NCBI GenBank assembly: GCA_017515285.1
Contig: JAFWGN010000011.1
Span: forward strand, 1 to 64,000
DNA from: Candidatus Saccharimonadota bacterium
GTDB taxonomy: Bacteria > Patescibacteriota > Saccharimonadia > Saccharimonadales > Saccharimonadaceae
Reading direction: 5' to 3'
Length of the DNA: 64,000 nucleotides
Positions 62,603 through 64,000 of this stretch are shown here, one piece after another. Position 1 is the stretch's first letter. Every line of letters begins with the position of its first letter. The notes beneath the pieces are model-generated. The model did no database searches and was not told where the DNA came from. It saw nothing but the letters and a program-made list of their open reading frames with translations. A program made the translations under genes and the position numbers.

Positions 62603-63907
62603 TTACTCCTCCCCCTTCACCGCCTTATCATCTCTAAACGAGAACATAATAGGTGTCCCGACAAAGGGGTATGCTTCCCGGAGTTTATTCTCCAAAAACC
62701 GTTTCCACGACCAATGTAGCGTCGAGAGCCCGTGTCCATGAACGACGAACCAAGGCGGACAAGTATCGGTTTGGACGATGTATTTTGGTTTTGGGCGTGT
62801 ATTTTTAAGCCCCGCCGGCGCATGCTCTAAAATCGCTTGGTTCAAAATCTTGTTCAAATCCGAAGTTTTAAGCTCCAAATGTCGCGCGGCGTCAATTTCG
62901 AGCGCAAGATCAAACAATTTCGTTACGTTCGCCCCAGTTTCCGAAGACGTTAAAACCACCGGCGCAAAGGGAAGGAAGTTAAAATCATATTCAAGCTCGT
63001 CAAGTATTTTATCGGTGTCGGAAACTAGGTCGGTCTTCGTGACGACGACGACAACTCCTTTCCCGGCCTCGACAATCTGCCCCGCGAGCGACTGGTCGAG
63101 TTTTGAATGTGGTTCGATCGCATCGACAAGCAGAGCGCAGATGTCGGCTTCTTCAATCGCCGCCAGCGTCCGAATCGCGGAGAACTTTTCAATCCCCACC
63201 TCGCGTTTCCCGGGTCTCCGAAGCCCCGCCGTATCAAGAATCTCAAGCGCCCTACCCTTGAATTTTATCTCTACTCGGTTGACGTCCCGCGTTGTTCCTT
63301 GCCGGCTCGAAACAATCGCCTGTTGCTTCTTCGCAAGCGAATTAAAGAGGCTCGACTTCCCGACATTCGGCCGCCCAATTAGTGCGAGCTTCAAAGATTG
63401 CTCCGGGGTCTCTTTCGCCTTGGGAATTACACTAAAAATCCCATTCTTCAAATCATTAACCCCAAACCCCGTCGTCGCGGAAACTCTAAACGTCTCCGAC
63501 GGCTTAATTCCGAGTTGTCTAAACTCGAAAGTCTCAAGCGACCCCCCGAGGTCGGTTTTATTAAGTACTAAAAACACCGGCTTTCGCGACTTTAAGGCCA
63601 TTTTCGCAATTCGCTTGTCCTTTTCGGACGGATAAAGTGACGAGTCGAGCGTCAAGAGAATCAAATCCGCCGACTCAATAGCGTCTTGAATTTGGTCCTG
63701 AATCGACGCCTCGAACGCATCCTCTGCGTCCTTTAGCCCCGCCGTGTCAACCAACAAAAACCGGTCCTCAATCCGCGCCGTCACCGAATCCCGCGTCGTC
63801 CCCTCTTCGCGCGCGACGATGGCGATATTTTTTCGCGCCAAACGGTTAAGCAGGCTCGATTTGCCCGCATTGGTTTGACCGATTAAAGCGACGACTGGTA
63901 GTTTCAT
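62603..63907 (-). CDS. der: ribosome biogenesis GTPase Der (EngA)
   Basis: 434 residues with two tandem GTPase domains and a KH-like C-terminal domain. First domain: VALIGQTNAGKSSLLNRL, ARKNIAIVAREEGTTRDS, VDTAGL, NKTD. Second: LALIGRPNVGKSSLFN (about 178), GTTRDVNRVEI, LDTAGL, TKTDL. The C-terminus has KYIVQTDTCPPWFVVHG. Acts in 50S subunit assembly. On the minus strand TATAAT ends about 9 bases before ATG (63918-63923 on the plus strand). Confidence 0.96.
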   Translation of the reverse strand: MKLPVVALIGQTNAGKSSLLNRLARKNIAIVAREEGTTRDSVTARIEDRFLLVDTAGLKDAEDAFEASIQDQIQDAIESADLILLTLDSSLYPSEKDKRIAKMALKSRKPVFLVLNKTDLGGSLETFEFRQLGIKPSETFRVSATTGFGVNDLKNGIFSVIPKAKETPEQSLKLALIGRPNVGKSSLFNSLAKKQQAIVSSRQGTTRDVNRVEIKFKGRALEILDTAGLRRPGKREVGIEKFSAIRTLAAIEEADICALLVDAIEPHSKLDQSLAGQIVEAGKGVVVVVTKTDLVSDTDKILDELEYDFNFLPFAPVVLTSSETGANVTKLFDLALEIDAARHLELKTSDLNKILNQAILEHAPAGLKNTRPKPKYIVQTDTCPPWFVVHGHGLSTLHWSWKRFLENKLREAYPFVGTPIMFSFRDDKAVKGEE

Positions 63908-63946
63908 AATATCTATATTATATCATATTTTCGTTAAAAAGAAAAA

Positions 63947-63966
63947 GGCACGCGGTTAAGCGTGCC
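63947..63966 (-). terminator. minus-strand terminator of a gene beyond the right edge
   Basis: GGCACGC (63947-63953) pairs with GCGTGCC (63960-63966); the A-run at 63942-63946 is the U-run of the minus-strand RNA. Confidence 0.7.
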
Positions 63967-63978
63967 AGAAGAAAAGAA

Positions 63979-64000
63979 CTAGGCAGAAAGGCCGGCAACA
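63979..64000 (-). CDS. possible 3' end of a minus-strand gene
   Basis: Reading leftwards from the edge, one minus-strand frame gives VAGLSA followed by a TAG stop (63979-63981), directly before the terminator at 63947-63966. The protein cannot be identified from six codons. Confidence 0.35.

Noticed and set aside
1-64000. CRISPR array, rRNA operon, insertion sequence or prophage
   Set aside because: No regular direct repeats with spacers, no rRNA sequence, no transposase or phage structural genes were seen.

Overview
The window looks like a piece of a chromosome from a Candidatus Saccharibacteria (TM7; Patescibacteria/CPR) type organism. This rests on gene content: small host-dependent-style metabolism, no biosynthetic operons, many long surface proteins, a VirB6-like secretion protein, prepilin and ComEC competence genes. 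TGA is used as a stop (ends of the genes at 8245 and 47598), so the UGA-recoded code of Gracilibacteria/SR1 does not apply. No rRNA, insertion sequence, CRISPR array or prophage block was seen. Genus-level placement is not possible from the sequence alone.

Layout. 1-2.4 kb: 3' part of a FISUMP-domain surface protein, then a 430-base palindrome-rich spacer, an orphan CdiA-CT-like nuclease and a candidate ncRNA. 2.4-7.2 kb: CIRCE-controlled hrcA-grpE, a class A penicillin-binding protein and a convergent PIN-TRAM protein. 7.3-9.4 kb: a phosphoketolase split into two overlapping genes. 9.4-12.4 kb: a structured RNA leader and a complete second FISUMP protein, followed by a hairpin related to one at 1.7 kb. 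12.4-24 kb: tyrS, a RimB-like/RimK pair, tRNA-Arg, a 7TM sensor-like protein, a methyltransferase-like protein, nusA, an MBL hydrolase and RNase J. 24-28.4 kb: surface proteins (beta-helix; WxL-like three-gene operon) and tRNA-Leu. 28.4-31.5 kb: small-RNA candidate, CmpB-like membrane protein, pgi and carbamate kinase. 31.5-39.2 kb: VirB6/TrbL-like protein, a large anchored protein and a two-domain peptidoglycan hydrolase. 39.2-42.8 kb: agmatine catabolism (putrescine carbamoyltransferase, antiporter, agmatine deiminase). 42.8-51.2 kb: prepilin, gpmI, galU, radA-ruvC-ruvA, a second methyltransferase-like protein, rplS and an rnhB-yraN fusion. 51.3-64 kb: PhoH-like protein, a 1988-residue thioester/VaFE adhesin, a reduced comEC, ftsH, a toxin-antitoxin pair and der.

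How the genes work together. Energy appears to come from glycolysis (pgi, gpmI), phosphoketolase cleavage of sugar phosphates and substrate-level ATP from agmatine: deiminase, then carbamoyltransferase, then carbamate kinase, with uptake by the antiporter. The surface genes (FISUMP, beta-helix, WxL-like, thioester/VaFE), the secretion-like cluster with its wall hydrolase, the prepilin and ComEC together suit a cell that attaches to a Gram-positive-like host and takes up DNA; this is inference. Two translation-start styles coexist: about 18 genes have a TATAAT-like box ending 6-9 bases before the start codon (predicted leaderless mRNAs), and others have a leader with a strong AAGGAGG site. A 19-25 base palindrome of the type TGTTGTAAAATTTACAACA recurs five times, four of them inside genes.
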